This document shows, in pieces, positions 40,496-51,554 of a stretch of 64,000 bases of DNA. Origin of the DNA: [Phialemoniopsis] sp. UDSM-2020. Its lineage: Eukaryota; Ascomycota; Sordariomycetes; Thyridiales; Thyridiaceae. The stretch covers positions 62,001 through 126,000 of the forward strand of contig JAEILZ010000008.1 of assembly GCA_018873225.1 (NCBI GenBank), in the 5' to 3' direction. Under the pieces are notes generated by a model. The model worked only from the letters and a program-made list of their open reading frames with translations, searched no databases and was not told the DNA's origin. Position 1 is the stretch's first letter; each line of letters opens with the position of its first letter. A program made the translations under genes and the position numbers.

Positions 40496-43264
40496 AATGG
40501 TGATGCGAGTGACGACGGTAGCCAAAGATATGTGTTTACCAATTGTCAGCTGCAAAATATGTCAGACGAAGACGCCTTCCAAGGACGAGGGAAAAGATGG
40601 ACAAGACAGTGGTGGGTCCGGCATAGCGCATCGGCACCGAAATATCTTGCCGACAGCCCACAAAAGGTTCACTGTTCGAGTACGGATCCCACATGCTGCA
40701 TGCTGCCAGTCAGTGGCTTGTGACCAGGAACCGGGTATAATGTCCCAGTCCATGACTGTTAAGTAACTCAAGTCGCCGTCCGTACGTTCAAGCAGAGCAT
40801 ACAAGCTATTGAGCACTCAGGCGACAGCCTCGGCACACCCGAGATTCCCCCCAACTTTGCATCGGGCTCGCCAATTCATGCTGGCTCTGGTATTCTATTG
40901 CAATCCGATCGAAGTGGCTAACGTACTCACCAGATGTGCCTTTACGTATCGGGACAGTGGCTTTCGATCTCTACATCTCTGTACCATGTGCTACGTTCGC
41001 CTTGCCAATAAACAGACGCATCACTAAATCAAAATTGTGCTTGATGCAGCCGGTGTGAGACTGACACCACCTGTACTGCTCAAGAACTAGTGGCCTCTTG
41101 ATGTCATACGTCTCGTTTTGTATGTAGCACAGGAGGGCGTTGACAAAGCTAGCAAAGCGGACCGCAACGCCTGCGGGGCCGCCTCATCTTACACGAGTCG
41201 AGATCTGAAACAAAGGCTGAGGATATGAAAACGGTCCTCAAGCGGAAGAGAAGGCGGGCCACGACATTTTATAGCCTGCGCCACATTCGCATATCTCAAA
41301 CACGCAGAAAGTTGGTTGGTGCCTGGTCGGAAAGGCGATCGTGCTCCAGGACGTGTGGCTGTCATGGAGCTCCGAGCCGCGAGGTCTGGAGTGGATGTAC
41401 CTCGATCTCCGAAAGCGGCAAAGCATTTGGAGCGAACATCGAACGCGCAGCATAGAAGGCAAGGATGTGGCAATCGAGCTTTAGTACTGAACATGCCAAT
41501 TACTCCCGAGGAGAAAGGAGCTCCGACAAACTGTTGCAAGTCTCCTTGCTTCGGCAACGCGATTCATTCATTATCACAGTAGATACAGGCAGTAGTGCAG
41601 CTATCCACGCCATTTGTTTGACTTCACGGTGGCAGTCACCTATAACAAGACAGCTGCGACGATGACCATGCATGTCTCAACTTTGAACCAGAAATCACCG
41701 ATTCGCGGAAACTTTCCATGTTTACCGGATCTTTTAGTCCATCTCTAGATTCTCAGATTGTCGTCTCCGTCAATCTTGAGAGCTGATAACTGATCTATAG
41801 CTCCTTGGAGTGGCGGCAATGCCGTTCCCAGCCACAATACTAACATTTCAACAAGGTTGGCATGTTCAAAAAGTTGCCACCCTAGACGCCTCATGCTGTC
41901 TTATAACCGTTTTGACAGGTGTCCTAGGGAAATCATGGATCCATGCTGTCCAATAACATGGAGGCGGGAGAAGTGGATGTGAGTACCAGTTGCCGAAAAG
42001 GTTCCCGAGGGTTGGCACGACCCCTAACTTGTGCAGATGTGCAACAGGAAAACGTGGAATCTTCTTGACCCTTTTACCGGCTTGATCAGCCGGTTGTTCA
42101 ATTCCCGAAAGCTTTTACTGGGATGAATGACTTGGGAACGAAACGGTAGAACCCAAACCTCGGGCACGGCTCAAGACTCATCTGGTGATTGGAGGTCTCT
42201 TGGCGTGTAACGTTCAACGTTAAGCTGATAGGGGTAGGTGACGCTGGTAAGGTCTCAGCCATCATCAGCAGTGACGTCTGTCTAGACGGCACGACTGGGT
42301 TATCGAGATGGTGCTAACCACATTGCCTATGTTACACCGCGCTATCTCCCGCCCCGGAGCAAATCAACAGTGGCGATGAGCTCATACCTGGGATCTAGCT
42401 AGATCTTAAAAACAACGCCAAGAGGATACCGCCTGGACTCCCAAGACTCTATATTCCACGACCCTTTCTTGGGTATGGACAAGTGAGACAGACGATGCCG
42501 CCCGTCGTGCAGAGTTAAAGCTCGCAGTGTAGGGTCCTTGGTCATTGGCTCTCTCGATTTCGTGTAACATGCCAAACGAAGCCTAGCAGCATGTCCCGAA
42601 CACCTGCTCAGCTCCTCGGCAAGTCTCTCCCCACATGCACCACACAGAGCCCGCATCACTTGCGGATCAGGTGAGCTCAGGATCCACTATTTCAGGTGCC
42701 ATTGACGTCGGTTGCGGAATCAGTTTGGACTCTCAGCGTGCTTTGATTATTCCTCCGCCCTCCCGGGGGCCCAGTCTTTCGGGCTCGGTGTGGGGGTCCG
42801 CCTCGAGTCAGGCAGCGGAAGCCCAACTAGCCATTTGAAACAATGGAATTCAATCGGCGTCGACTTCTATTCACATGGAGACAGTAAGGACTGATCAGAT
42901 CTCACTTGTGAGAGAGCCGCATCCACGTCTAAGCACTTCGCGCCGATCATCTCCTCGGACATGTCATGAGTTGGCCAAGGGCCTTCCAATAACGACAGTG
43001 GCGCAAGGGGAGTCTCAGAAAATCGCGAAAGCATCCACGTCGAGCAAAGTCTCTGGCCTCACTATGCAACGTCTGCCAGAGACCACTGCCTATAAAAGCC
43101 CAAGATGTCAGTCGACTCGAGAAGAGAGATATTCCAGCATCATCATCTTCACTCGATCTAATACCTGTATAACTAAACACTTCTTTCTCGCTTCATTGCC
43201 TCCAAATCCATAATCATCACTCTTCCTATTGAGAACTTCGACGCGTCTCAACAATCACTACAAA
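40496..43264. other. 2.8 kb without recognisable genes
   Basis: This stretch holds only short open frames in all six frames (up to about 120 codons), none with family features, signal peptides or plausible splice partners. Its right end is the promoter of the CAP gene (TATA at 43091). I saw no terminal repeats or transposase fragments, though old remnants too decayed to read by eye are possible. Confidence 0.5.
43091..43098 (+). promoter_or_regulatory. TATA box of the CAP gene
   Basis: TATAAAAG lies 174 bp upstream of the start at 43265. Between them is a pyrimidine/CA-rich leader ending CACTACAAA-ATG. Confidence 0.6.
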
Positions 43265-43914
43265 ATGTATTGCAACATTGCCACAGTCTTCACCACGGCC
43301 CTCCTCCTCTTCTCCGAGGTGTCCATCGCCGCCCCTGCTATCACGGCTGAGGGTAACGTTCTGGCGACCCGGGCCCTTACTACCGACCAACAGAACGCTT
43401 TGAACGCTCATAACAAGGCTCGTGCTGAGAAGTCTATTCCCGCGCTGCAGTGGGACAACGATCTCCAGTCCGCCGCCCAGTCGTACGCCAACACTATGGC
43501 CTCTACTGGCGCGTTCAAGCACTCCGGCGTCGGCGGAGAGAACCTCTTCTACGAGCGAGGCGGCACTTATCCCAACCCTCTTATGGACGGTACCAGGGCT
43601 TGGTTGAACGAGGCCCCCAATTATCACAACGAAACCATCCCTCAAGGAAGCTTTGAGTCTTATGGTCACTACAGTATGTAATCTTGTTCCTGAGGATGTG
43701 TGGCTTTCCCAGCTAACAGGGACTGTGATTAGCTCAGTGCATGTGGAAGGGTACCACCAAGGTCGGCGTTGCTTCTGCTACTGCCTCCAATGGAGCCGTC
43801 TTCGTTGTGGCCAGGTACAGCGCTCCTGGCAATGTGTAAGTTTTCCCCCTTCTGGCTTTTGTGGGCTCCAAGATCTAACTTGTTTGATTCAGCGTTGGTC
43901 AGCGCCCCTACTAA
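43265..43914 (+). CDS. Secreted CAP-superfamily (PR-1/SCP-like) protein
   Basis: Three exons (43265..43673, 43733..43835, 43893..43914) close to 177 aa. The signal peptide is MYCNIATVFTTALLLFSEVSIAAPA. The mature part has the CAP fold: ALNAHNKARAEKSIPALQWDNDLQSAAQSYANTMA, FKHSGVGGENLFYERG, AWLNEAPNYHNE, then YGHYTQCMWKGTTKVGVASA across the intron and FVVARYSAPGNVVGQRPY at the end. The usual GCA after TTKV is GVA here, so one disulphide Cys is missing or replaced by the Cys in TQCMW. Fungal CAP proteins bind sterols or lipids, and some act during plant infection. Confidence 0.93.
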
Positions 43915-44253
43915 AGAGTTGTTGCGAAGACCGTGTACGAACAGAGTGTATGAGATGGTGGAGATGAAACGAATTGACGATAGGACGACGCATATGGAGG
44001 GTTGCTAGCCTTGTAACTTGCGTATTGGTCGTTCATTATCACTTTTGTAAATCATATGTATTTGACAGACGCGATACAATTGTATTTCTGTATCATCACT
44101 CTCTCATAGTCTAGGATAGCAAGCTCCCATACCGCACAATCATTAGCATCCCACTTGTTAAAACGCCCATTATCTACTTGACCCTACTATTGGCCCACAC
44201 CTCGTTCAAGCATCGAATACAGCAATTCCCCAAAAGTTTCAAGTACTCCCATC

Positions 44254-47200
44254 CTAGCCCCGATATCCAACAAAAGGAATCTTCGACCTCAGCAAAAGAC
44301 TGCTGCAGATGACGCTCACGCTGCTGAGAGCCATGGCGAGTGCCGCCCACGCCGGATCAAGGCGCGTATGACCGCCATTCGACCTGATGGGGTATATCAC
44401 GCCGGCGGCGATGGGCAGAGCGATGACATTGTACACCAAAGCCCACACAAAGTTAAACTTGACGCGCCGAAAGACGGCGCGGCTGAGGCTCGTCAGGGTC
44501 AGGATAGTCTGCAGGCTCGAGTTGACAAGGACAAACTCTGCCGCGGAGATGGCTACATCTGAGCCGGACCCGATAGCGATGCCCACGTCCGCGACAGTCA
44601 GGGCCGGCGAGTCGTTGACGCCGTCGCCGACCATGGCTACAATCGGCCGCCGGGTCCGCTTGGCGCCGATGCCCATGAAGCGGCCCTCGGTGATGGTCTG
44701 GCTCTTCTGGAGGTACTTTACCTGGTCAGCCTTTTGCTCGGGTAACACCCCGGCAATGACCCGCTCGGGCGGGATGCCGACCATGGCAGCGACGGCGTTG
44801 GCCGTCTTGGCGTTGTCGCCGGAGATCATCCAAACCGCGACGCCGCGCTTGTGGAGTGTCTCGATGACGGGGCGGGACTCGGGGCGTAGAGGATCGGCGG
44901 TCGCAAAGATGGCCATCAGGACCCAGGCGGTGTTTGTGTCGGCCGATGCCAGTCTAACGGCTGTAAGGACCACTGACTTGGCCTGGTCTTTCCAGGTGTC
45001 GAGCTCATCCAGAACGGAGTGTTTCAGCTCCACGCCGTGGTCTTGCATAAGGGCCTCGTTGCCGACGATGACCTCGAGCGTGCCAGACTGCGATGTCGCC
45101 TCGAAAAGACCCGTCATACCCTTGCCTGCAATTTCTTGAATTTTCTTGGGCTTGACCTTGGCGTCAGATTTCATATCCTGGGGTTCGCAGAATGCAACGA
45201 CAGCCTTTGCGATGGGATGGCTGCTATTGCCTTCCAACTCTTTGATACAGGCCAGAAGAGTAGGCTGGTCTACTTGGGCAGTCTCCGACAAGAAGAATCG
45301 GTGGTCTGTCAACTTGGGCTCTCCTCCTTCCGTCAGAGTGCCAGTCTTATCAAACACAATGATGTCGATCTGACTGGCCTCCTGGAAGGCTTCGCCGCCC
45401 CCCTTGGCGAGGATTCCGTGCTGCGCAGCTAGGCCGCCGCCGACAAACAGAGCTGTCGGGGCAGCCAGGCCAATGCCACAGGGGCACGCGATGACAAAGA
45501 CGGCGATGGCAAACTGCAGGGACCAGTAAGGCCAACCACCCACGGACACGGTGAGGTAGTCTTCGGGCAGGCGGCCGGAGACCCCGAGGCCGAGCCAGAT
45601 CAGCCATGTCGCGATGGCCAAGAGGGTGACAATAGGCACGAAGTAGCCCGTAATCTTGTCTGCGACACGTTCAATAGGAGCGCGTCGAGCTTGACCCTCT
45701 CTGACTACCTTGATGATCTGGTCGAGCAATGAAGCGCCCGACGCGCCAGTGATCCGCATCGTAATGGGCCCGCCCTTGTTCACTGTGCCTGCGTAGATCT
45801 CATCGCCCAGAACCTTCTTTACAGGCTTGGACTCCCCGGTGAGGCTCGACTCAACGAACTCGGCCTCGCCGTGGACTAGAACACCATCCCATGGCGGAGA
45901 GCCGCCGTGCACAACTCGTACCAGGTCGCCTGTGTCTATCAGATCGATGCTGACGCTCTGCGTCTGCTCGGAATCATCGTCATCCTCACCCTGTGTAACG
46001 AGCAGGGCCTCTTTGGGTCGCAGACTGCCCAGCTTGGTCACGGCCTCGCCCGTCTTGGCCTTGCTGTACGCCTCGATCAAGCGCCCTATGAGCAGGAACA
46101 TAGTGAGGAAGACGACAGAGTCGAGGTGGGTCATGCCCGTCATGTGGTCCTCTTCGGGCAAAGTAGTGGCGACGATGATCTCGGCTATCGAGGCCCAGTA
46201 TGCCACGGACGTAGCGAAGGATACGAGCATGTCCATGCTGCCGAAGCGGTAGAAGCGCCGTAGTACCGGGACCGAGCTACCTGGTCTCCAGAGAGCGTAG
46301 AGCTCTTTGATGGTACGTCGGTGGAAGACGTCTGCGCAGAATAGGTACACCGGCGTGGCGATAACGAGCAGCGACCACTCGGCTCGTGAGACGCCCCTCA
46401 GGGGCTCCATGAGGTAGTGCTTGCCTGGGTTGTCGGAGGAGATAAGGTTCATGTACACAATGCCGATGATCAGAGAGGGGATCGCGGCTGCGACTGAAAG
46501 CAGAACACGGTAAAAGAGGCGACGCCGAGATCGTGCAAGCATTTGTCTCGACCGCTCCTCGACCGTTGGCGGGTGGTAGATTGTGGGGGTAAAAGCTGGA
46601 TCGGCAGCAGATATCGCAGCAAGTATGGCCCTGATGGTCAAAGCTGGAGCGTCAGGCTGGTACGTGAGCGACACAATGGGGCGTTCTAATGTCGGCGACT
46701 TGCCAATAGTGACTCGGTCGCCGAACGGACGCAGTGCTTCGGATACCTTACCAGGGCAGTGCTCGCAGTACATCCCGTCGATCCGTACCGCCACGGTGCG
46801 CTTGCTAGTTTTGTCATGCTGTTTGCTGAGGTCTTCAAGATTGCTCAGAGATGCATCGTAGCCGTCCTCTTTGATTGCCGCGATTATATCATCAACGCGA
46901 TCTCGGCCATCGAATGCCACTGTCGCATTGTGGGTGACGAGGTTGACATTGGCGTTTACGATCCAGGGCAGTGCTTCGAGGGAATGGGTGATCTTGCCGA
47001 CGCAAGAGCTACATGACATGCCGCTGATGGTGAAGGAGGCCTGCCATCTGTCGGCCTTTTTGGGAACGACGTCCGTCTCTACCTCGGTGACTTCTTCGAT
47101 CGCAGCCTCGTAGCCGATATCGTCAATGGCCTCGACGAGCTTTTGAGGGTCACCGTTATCGTAGAACTGGACCGTTGCTGAGCGAGTGAGCAGTGCGACA

Positions 47201-47841
47201 CTGGCGGACTTGACCCAGGAGATCTCTTCGAGGGTGGAGGTGATTTTGCCCACGCAGGAGCTGCAGCTCATTCCATCAACAGATAGGATGGCTTGTCGCA
47301 GTTTTGGAGACTCGGATTTGCCAGTCGTGATGACAATATCGGCGGGTTGGTCGTCGGTCGATTCGGACGTCGAGGGCTGAAGCTTATCACCGGATGCAGA
47401 CGCATGTAATGCTTCACGACAGGGCTTGCAGTGCTCAGCATGGCGGCGCCGAGCTGTTTCCTGATCGAGTTGCGCCCGGCTTCGATGACTCCAGGTCCAA
47501 ATGGCCCGGCTGAGCCAGGGAAGAGGAAAGGTGTCGTCTGCTGAGTCCAAAGACTGGTCCGACGGCAATGTGTCGGTCGCGGCATCACCTTCTGGAATGA
47601 TGCTGTCCACGCCATAGCCGTTCTCGATCAGGGTGTTGGCGATCTTACTAATATCGAGATCCAGCTCGTGGGAGACGGTGACGCTGTGCGTGACGATCGA
47701 TGTTTCGACAGACCTGATCTTGGGGTCGAGAGTCACGAGGAGCGACTCGATAAAAGATGTGCATGTCGGGCAGTGGATGCTGGGGACGAGAAGTGTTGTA
47801 CGGCTCAGGGGAGCCAGTGATTGCGATTGTCGGTGGGCCAT
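44254..47841 (-). CDS. P-type copper-transporting ATPase (P1B, CCC2/CrpA-like)
   Basis: A single exon of 1195 aa. The long cytosolic N-terminus has four metal-binding modules: a divergent one (IHCPTCTSFIESL), two classical HMA domains (DGMSCSSCVGKI and SGMSCSSCVGKI) and another divergent one (DGMYCEHCPGKV). A further Cys-rich patch is HAEHCKPCREAL. Core P1B features follow: TGES in the actuator, the metal-binding CPC in FVIACPCGIGLAAPTALFVG, the phosphorylation site DKTGTLTEGG, the SSHPIAKA HP motif and VGDGVNDSPALTVADVGIAIG. It moves Cu(I) into the secretory pathway or out of the cell. The large number of N-terminal sites resembles the CrpA class of copper-tolerance pumps. It is divergent from an ATX1-like chaperone gene. 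Confidence 0.95.
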   Translation of the reverse strand: MAHRQSQSLAPLSRTTLLVPSIHCPTCTSFIESLLVTLDPKIRSVETSIVTHSVTVSHELDLDISKIANTLIENGYGVDSIIPEGDAATDTLPSDQSLDSADDTFPLPWLSRAIWTWSHRSRAQLDQETARRRHAEHCKPCREALHASASGDKLQPSTSESTDDQPADIVITTGKSESPKLRQAILSVDGMSCSSCVGKITSTLEEISWVKSASVALLTRSATVQFYDNGDPQKLVEAIDDIGYEAAIEEVTEVETDVVPKKADRWQASFTISGMSCSSCVGKITHSLEALPWIVNANVNLVTHNATVAFDGRDRVDDIIAAIKEDGYDASLSNLEDLSKQHDKTSKRTVAVRIDGMYCEHCPGKVSEALRPFGDRVTIGKSPTLERPIVSLTYQPDAPALTIRAILAAISAADPAFTPTIYHPPTVEERSRQMLARSRRRLFYRVLLSVAAAIPSLIIGIVYMNLISSDNPGKHYLMEPLRGVSRAEWSLLVIATPVYLFCADVFHRRTIKELYALWRPGSSVPVLRRFYRFGSMDMLVSFATSVAYWASIAEIIVATTLPEEDHMTGMTHLDSVVFLTMFLLIGRLIEAYSKAKTGEAVTKLGSLRPKEALLVTQGEDDDDSEQTQSVSIDLIDTGDLVRVVHGGSPPWDGVLVHGEAEFVESSLTGESKPVKKVLGDEIYAGTVNKGGPITMRITGASGASLLDQIIKVVREGQARRAPIERVADKITGYFVPIVTLLAIATWLIWLGLGVSGRLPEDYLTVSVGGWPYWSLQFAIAVFVIACPCGIGLAAPTALFVGGGLAAQHGILAKGGGEAFQEASQIDIIVFDKTGTLTEGGEPKLTDHRFFLSETAQVDQPTLLACIKELEGNSSHPIAKAVVAFCEPQDMKSDAKVKPKKIQEIAGKGMTGLFEATSQSGTLEVIVGNEALMQDHGVELKHSVLDELDTWKDQAKSVVLTAVRLASADTNTAWVLMAIFATADPLRPESRPVIETLHKRGVAVWMISGDNAKTANAVAAMVGIPPERVIAGVLPEQKADQVKYLQKSQTITEGRFMGIGAKRTRRPIVAMVGDGVNDSPALTVADVGIAIGSGSDVAISAAEFVLVNSSLQTILTLTSLSRAVFRRVKFNFVWALVYNVIALPIAAGVIYPIRSNGGHTRLDPAWAALAMALSSVSVICSSLLLRSKIPFVGYRG

Positions 47842-48802
47842 TTTGTATCGTTGCGAGTGGTTCTGTGAGATGTGCTGGATTGTTTTCCTGGATTTTCGGA
47901 CACAGGCTTGGAAACATGGAGTTTAAGACCACCGAATCGCGAATGATAGCAACGTGGAACAGGTGCGGTGATTGTGCCAAGCAAGGGTGACGATCGAATG
48001 GATGACCTGAGCGGCAATTGTGCGATCAAAGGAAGATTAGTCAAGCGGAGTGAAATTACAGTTTCCGCGCGTCGAGGGCAGGTAAAGTAAGTAATGACAG
48101 CCAGAGGGTTCTTGCGGCCTTTGTGCGTTGCTGAGAGCGAATGGATGCCTTGTCTTTGTGAGTCAGGTGGTGCTGGATGCTTCTCTCGGCTGCTGCCGAC
48201 TCTAATCTTAGCAGAGAGTTCAGCCACTGGGGATGAGGGGCAAATGCCAGTGGACAGAGTGTCGAGTCCAGGTCGTCCCGTCCCCTCATTGCGTTCCGGA
48301 GGCGTCGGACCCACTTTTTGCGGTTTTTGTGCGTGCTTGACGGCCTACCGATCCCCGGGCCGGCGAGTCAGGGGGTCCGATGCGTGTTTTGTGCGCGCAA
48401 TCGGGCGCCGTGTTGGCACGCTCATCTCCGCGGCCGGTCTTAGAGGTCTGGAGCTTTCCGGAAGCTCGCCGAACTGCATGGCAGTGCAAGGCTTACTGTG
48501 AGCATGGAACTGACACGTTTCTACGTTTCTGGAACGTGTCCAACATCATGTCCGGCTGGTGGCAGTCCCCCCTTGCGAAGCACACGCGTAACACCGCTCA
48601 AAGCCTGTACATACACTGGGTTCCAGAAGTTCCGATGATGACACCATTTGTCTTTAAAAGTCGTGGTTCTCCTGCTCGAATAGTCCTGATTTAGAGTGCA
48701 AAGCCAACACCGCATGCGCCTCATATTTGCTCCTTAATAATCACACCCCGTAGTTCACACCCCGATTCTTGATTTTCTGATCTCAACTTCCTCAACGCGA
48801 GG
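47842..48802. other. Divergent promoter of the copper ATPase/chaperone pair
   Basis: These 961 bp lie between two divergent starts and contain no convincing gene. TTTGCTC at 48726-48732, 71 bp before the chaperone start, matches the core of the Mac1 copper-response element of yeast, but a 7-mer alone is weak evidence. I did not find a clear match to the full Ace1/Amt1 consensus. Confidence 0.45.
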
Positions 48803-49107
48803 ATGGCAGTCTATTCATTTGACGTTAAGATGGCTTGTGGCGGTGAGTGCTCTTTCATCCTCACCATAGCTAACCTCTCTGACGAAAAGAAGGTTGCGCG
48901 TCAGCTGTGAAAACAGCCGTTGAAGGCATCGAGGGCGTCCAGTCTGCCGATGTCTCTGTTCCCAAACAAACGGTGGACATTGTCACTTCCGACGACGTCA
49001 CTTTTGATCAGATCCGGAGCGTGATTATTGATGCTGGGAAGAAGGTTCTTGGAGGACGGATAGACAGGGGTGGGCATATGGAGGAAGTAGAGTGTCTCAA
49101 AGTTTGA
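48803..49107 (+). CDS. ATX1-like copper chaperone
   Basis: Two exons (48803..48842, 48893..49107) give 84 aa, the usual size of ATX1 (about 70-75 aa plus a short tail). The intron splits the metal site: MACG|GCASAVKTAVEG gives the CxxC motif MxCGGC at the start of a ferredoxin-like HMA fold (YSFDVKMACGGCASAVKTAV, DVSVPKQTVDIVTSDDVTFDQI). ATX1 hands Cu(I) to the N-terminal domains of CCC2-type ATPases. Here the likely partner ATPase is the next gene, transcribed divergently. The loop 5 Lys region (DAGKKVLGG) matches ATX1. The gene symbol is not assigned because paralogues of ATX1 may exist. Confidence 0.9.
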
Positions 49108-49784
49108 GCAGGAGCGGCAATTTTGGCAAGCCATTAAACTACTATTGCAATTCTGAATTATATTCAGACTTTACGGAACTTGTCCAGTAAGCTAGGCCCC
49201 TTAGGGCGTTCGTATGTCCAATCTTTCCATGCGGAACGCTCCTCACAAAGATGCCTCTCGTGCCTTTTGTCTCTTTGGGTAAGTCTGTCATCTAGGACTT
49301 ACCGGACTTTACCTCTAATCCCTGGCAGTGAGTTTGAGTGGGGGCCAAAAATGCACGAGGAAGTCTCTGGGGCTAGCCCGGGGTCCCATTGATCATGGGT
49401 AGGCGTCTTGGTCAAGTAGATTGGCGTTCCTCTGTGTGATGTCGCTTGTTATCTCAGAAGGAAATTAAGCTACGCGTTCAGATCGATCCGAAATTCGAAT
49501 AACTTCTTCAACAACTCTATATTTATTAACGAAACCCTGCAAATGTATTATTCGCGAATGCAGTTGCTCTCTGTTGCTGCAGCAGACAATGCCATTGGTC
49601 ACATCCAGAGCAACACCCCCCGGCTCCCTCCACCGGGCCACCTCCGCTAGTGCTGATGGGCTGCCAACAAGCTTCGTGGCATTGTCACGCATAAAAGCTT
49701 CGGGTCATCTCGCATCTGAGTTGTGACGAGTTCTTTATCTACTTTAAGTCTCTGTTGAAGATCTCCGGCATCTTAATTCCCAAC
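49108..49784. other. Intergenic, no gene seen
   Basis: These 677 bp between the chaperone stop and the FAD-oxidase start hold no gene I can support. Confidence 0.5.
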
Positions 49785-51343
49785 ATGGCTTCTACTCTCA
49801 GCTCAGATATCGTTGCAGCTTTGAAAGCGGTCCTCAAAGACGACGAGCTGCTACCGCAAGGAACCGCAGAGTATGACGAAAGCAATGGCTCTTACTTTAG
49901 TGCCTTCGAGAACGAGCTGAAGCCCGCATACATCGTCAAGCCGAAAGATGTCGGACAGGTCAAGGCTTTCATGACTGCGGTGAGACCTCATCTGGAGTCT
50001 GGGGCTTGTTCTGTCGCAGTCAGGGGAGGTGGCCACACTCCGTTTGCTGGCAGTGCGAATGTGGCCGGAGGTATCACAATCGATCTGAGAGGTCTTCAAG
50101 GTGTCTCATTGAGCGAAGACAAGTCTACCGTCGACATTTGTGTTGGTGAGACATGGCAGAACGTGTATAGCGTGTTGAAGGAGCATGGCCTGACCACAGC
50201 TGGTGCACGAATGGCTCGCATTGGAATTCCCGGATTCATCCTTGGAGGTAGGTTAGAATGGCAAAGGCCAATACCTCCATGCAGGGCTAATGTACACACG
50301 CACAGGTGGACTGTCCATGTTCTCGACCAAGCGAGGCTTTGCCTGCGACTCTGTCGTGGAATTCGAAACCATCCTTGCATCAGGCGAAATCGTCCGAGCC
50401 AGTGCAAATGAGCATGCGGACCTGTGGACTGCGCTCAAGGGCGGTCTGAACAACTTTGGCATCATCACCTCGATCAAGATGGAAGTTTTTCCCTCGACTG
50501 ACATCTGGGGCGGTGTTACTATCTACATGCCGGACGCCTTCCTCAGTCTACTCGAGCGGGTCCATGACTTTGCGCACAACGAGACAGATGAGAATACACA
50601 CATCATGTGCTCCAACACCTTTAGTTACGGCCATCAGATCGGGAGTTGTGTGATGTATCACACAGAAGGCAAGGTGAACCCACCTTCTTTGCAACGCTTC
50701 ACCTCTTTGCAACCGCAAATCGAGCAGTACGGCACTAGGAGGTCTGCCACGAACCTTGAGTTTGCAGAGGAGCTCTCTGAATTCTCACCCAGTGGATTGC
50801 GGTAAGATCACAGAGTCTCATGCTAGTGGTGGCCATCTGTTAACAAGCGGACATAGGGTGTGTTGGGCCTCGCTTACCATCAAGGCGGACCTCGCGTTGA
50901 TGAAGGCGCTCTCAGCCCAGTCAAACGAAACGCTCGCGGCAGTCAAAGACGTAGAGGGCTTGATGTTTGTGTTTGGCTACCAGCCCTTGACAAAGGTACT
51001 CCTAGAGAACTCGGCCAAGGCAGGAGGCAACGCCATGAACATCCCCGCTTCAGACGGCCCGTTGTTCGTCGTCATGATTCAGGCTACCTGGGCCAAGACC
51101 TCGGATGACGAGAGGCTCTTCAAAGCTGTAGACGACCTTGTCGTCAAGCTCAAGGGGCTCGCGAGCGAAGGAGACTTGCTGCACCGGTACAAGTTCACCA
51201 ACTATGCGTACTACAAGGACGACGTCATCGCCGGTTATGGAGAAGAAAGCGTGGCAAAGCTCTGGGAGGTGAGCAAGAAGTACGATCCAGCTGGTGTCTT
51301 CCAGCGCGGGGTCCCTGGTGGCTTCAAGCTGCCACGACTCTAG
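49785..51343 (+). CDS. FAD-linked oxidase, berberine-bridge-enzyme type
   Basis: Three exons (49785..50247, 50306..50801, 50857..51343) close to 481 aa. The start at 49785 is the first ATG of the frame. The FAD_binding_4 (PCMH) domain is clear: PAYIVKPKDVGQVKAFM, VAVRGGGHTPFAGSANVAGGITIDLRGL (the His is the usual covalent-flavin site), VDICVGETWQNVYSVLKEHGLTTAGARM, and GGLSMFSTKRGFACDSVVEFE across the first intron, then LWTALKGGLNNFGIITSI. The C-terminus has the BBE block (YKFTNYAYYKDDVIAGYGEESVAKLWEVSKKYDPAGVFQ). Such enzymes oxidise alcohols, sugars or alkaloid-like compounds with O2. No signal peptide is seen, unlike many secreted relatives. Confidence 0.93.
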
Positions 51344-51554
51344 ATCGCCAAGTCATGTGAGACAGCATTACATGATCACTGTTGAGTACTTTCTTCAGAA
51401 AAAAGATCTTTTATTCTTCCATAGACTCCTGGTATATGACTTCAAATGATAACGACCGAGACGCCTGCAAATGCTCTCCGCTCATGATGATGTGAAACGA
51501 TATATACAAAACGAGGGTACAGTGTTGGGATGTTTAAAAATGTGATACAAAACT

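Noticed and set aside
41189..41557. 122-codon minus-strand frame in the gene-poor stretch
   Set aside because: No ATG context, signal peptide, domain or splice support; low information content.
42399..42659. 86-codon Cys-containing minus-strand frame
   Set aside because: A few cysteines near the start but no zinc-cluster spacing or homology I recognise.
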